Shown here: positions 5,604-5,702 of the stretch, piece by piece
Layout of the letters: every line of letters starts with the position of its first letter
Numbering within the stretch: the stretch's first letter is position 1
Source: CAYVBJ01 sp964415185
Lineage (GTDB): Bacteria; Bacteroidota; Rhodothermia; Balneolales; Balneolaceae
Length of the DNA stretch: 5,702 nt
Assembly (NCBI GenBank): GCA_964415185.1
Contig: CAYPZI010000166.1
Span: forward strand, 1 to 5,702
Direction of reading: 5' to 3'
Translations under genes and position numbers: made by a program
The notes under the pieces: generated by a model
Database searches by the model: none
What the model was told of the DNA's origin: nothing
Seen by the model: only the letters and a program-made list of their open reading frames with translations

Positions 5604-5702
5604 CCTCTCGCCCGAAATCAGAATTCTACCTTGCTTTCAGGCAAACCAATACTTCCCTTCGTGATTCTTCGTTCCGCCAGCCGGCGGATTCGTGGTGAAA
5701 AA
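5604..5702. repeat. Imperfect direct repeat, copy 2, reaching the window edge
   Basis: This unit starts with CCTCTCGCCCGAAATCAG, about 169 bp after copy 1, and is nearly complete, running into the window end. The hairpin arms TCCGCC (5673-5678) and GGCGGA (5683-5688) are identical to copy 1 while the loop has changed from AGTC to AGCC. The 10-bp palindrome of copy 1 is broken by one base here. Further copies could lie beyond the edge. Confidence 0.6.

Noticed and set aside
5435..5702. CRISPR array
   Set aside because: There are only two units, each about 100 bp and diverged, without short uniform repeats or regular spacers.

Overview
The window reads as a vitamin B12 (cobalamin) locus transcribed entirely leftward (minus strand). 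It probably comes from the Bacteroidota/Balneolota/Rhodothermota (FCB) side of the bacterial tree. The pointers are a C-terminal type IX secretion-type sorting domain opening with NYPNPFNPS, a TonB-dependent receptor paired with a surface beta-propeller, a candidate promoter fitting the Bacteroidota TTTG / TAnnTTTG pattern, and a gene leader with no Shine-Dalgarno sequence. The phylum-level placement is an inference; there is no rRNA gene or other decisive marker.

Layout from right to left, in the direction of transcription. 5435-5702 is non-coding and holds two imperfect ~100-bp direct repeats. 5371-5401 is a candidate promoter whose spacer is filled by a perfect 21-bp palindrome. 5145-5330 is a clear cobalamin riboswitch. 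5099-3141 encodes a BtuB-like TonB-dependent cobalamin receptor. The 198-bp gap that follows holds a 120-bp nested inverted-repeat (cloverleaf-like) element and a 32-nt G-free leader. 2942-1563 encodes a secreted YncE/BtuG-like beta-propeller with a sorting domain. 1562-1104 is an AT-rich intergenic region with four perfect DnaA boxes (TTATCCACA), two near-matches and a 32-bp A/T-only tract. 1103-1 is the first 367 codons of nrdJ, the adenosylcobalamin-dependent class II ribonucleotide reductase, cut by the window edge.

How the parts fit: when cobalamin is scarce the riboswitch should allow expression of the outer-membrane receptor and probably of the propeller, which by analogy with Bacteroides BtuG would capture cobalamin at the cell surface and pass it to BtuB. 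The neighbouring nrdJ product needs the cofactor to make deoxyribonucleotides. It appears to have its own control region, in which DnaA boxes could tie dNTP supply to replication. The same region also has the ingredients of a replication origin, and sequence alone does not separate the two readings.

Most notable: a BtuG-like protein that uses a sorting domain instead of a lipid anchor, the DnaA-box cluster before a B12-dependent RNR, the palindrome inside the promoter upstream of the riboswitch, and the nested hairpin element between the two uptake genes. I found no evidence for a wholly new type of system.
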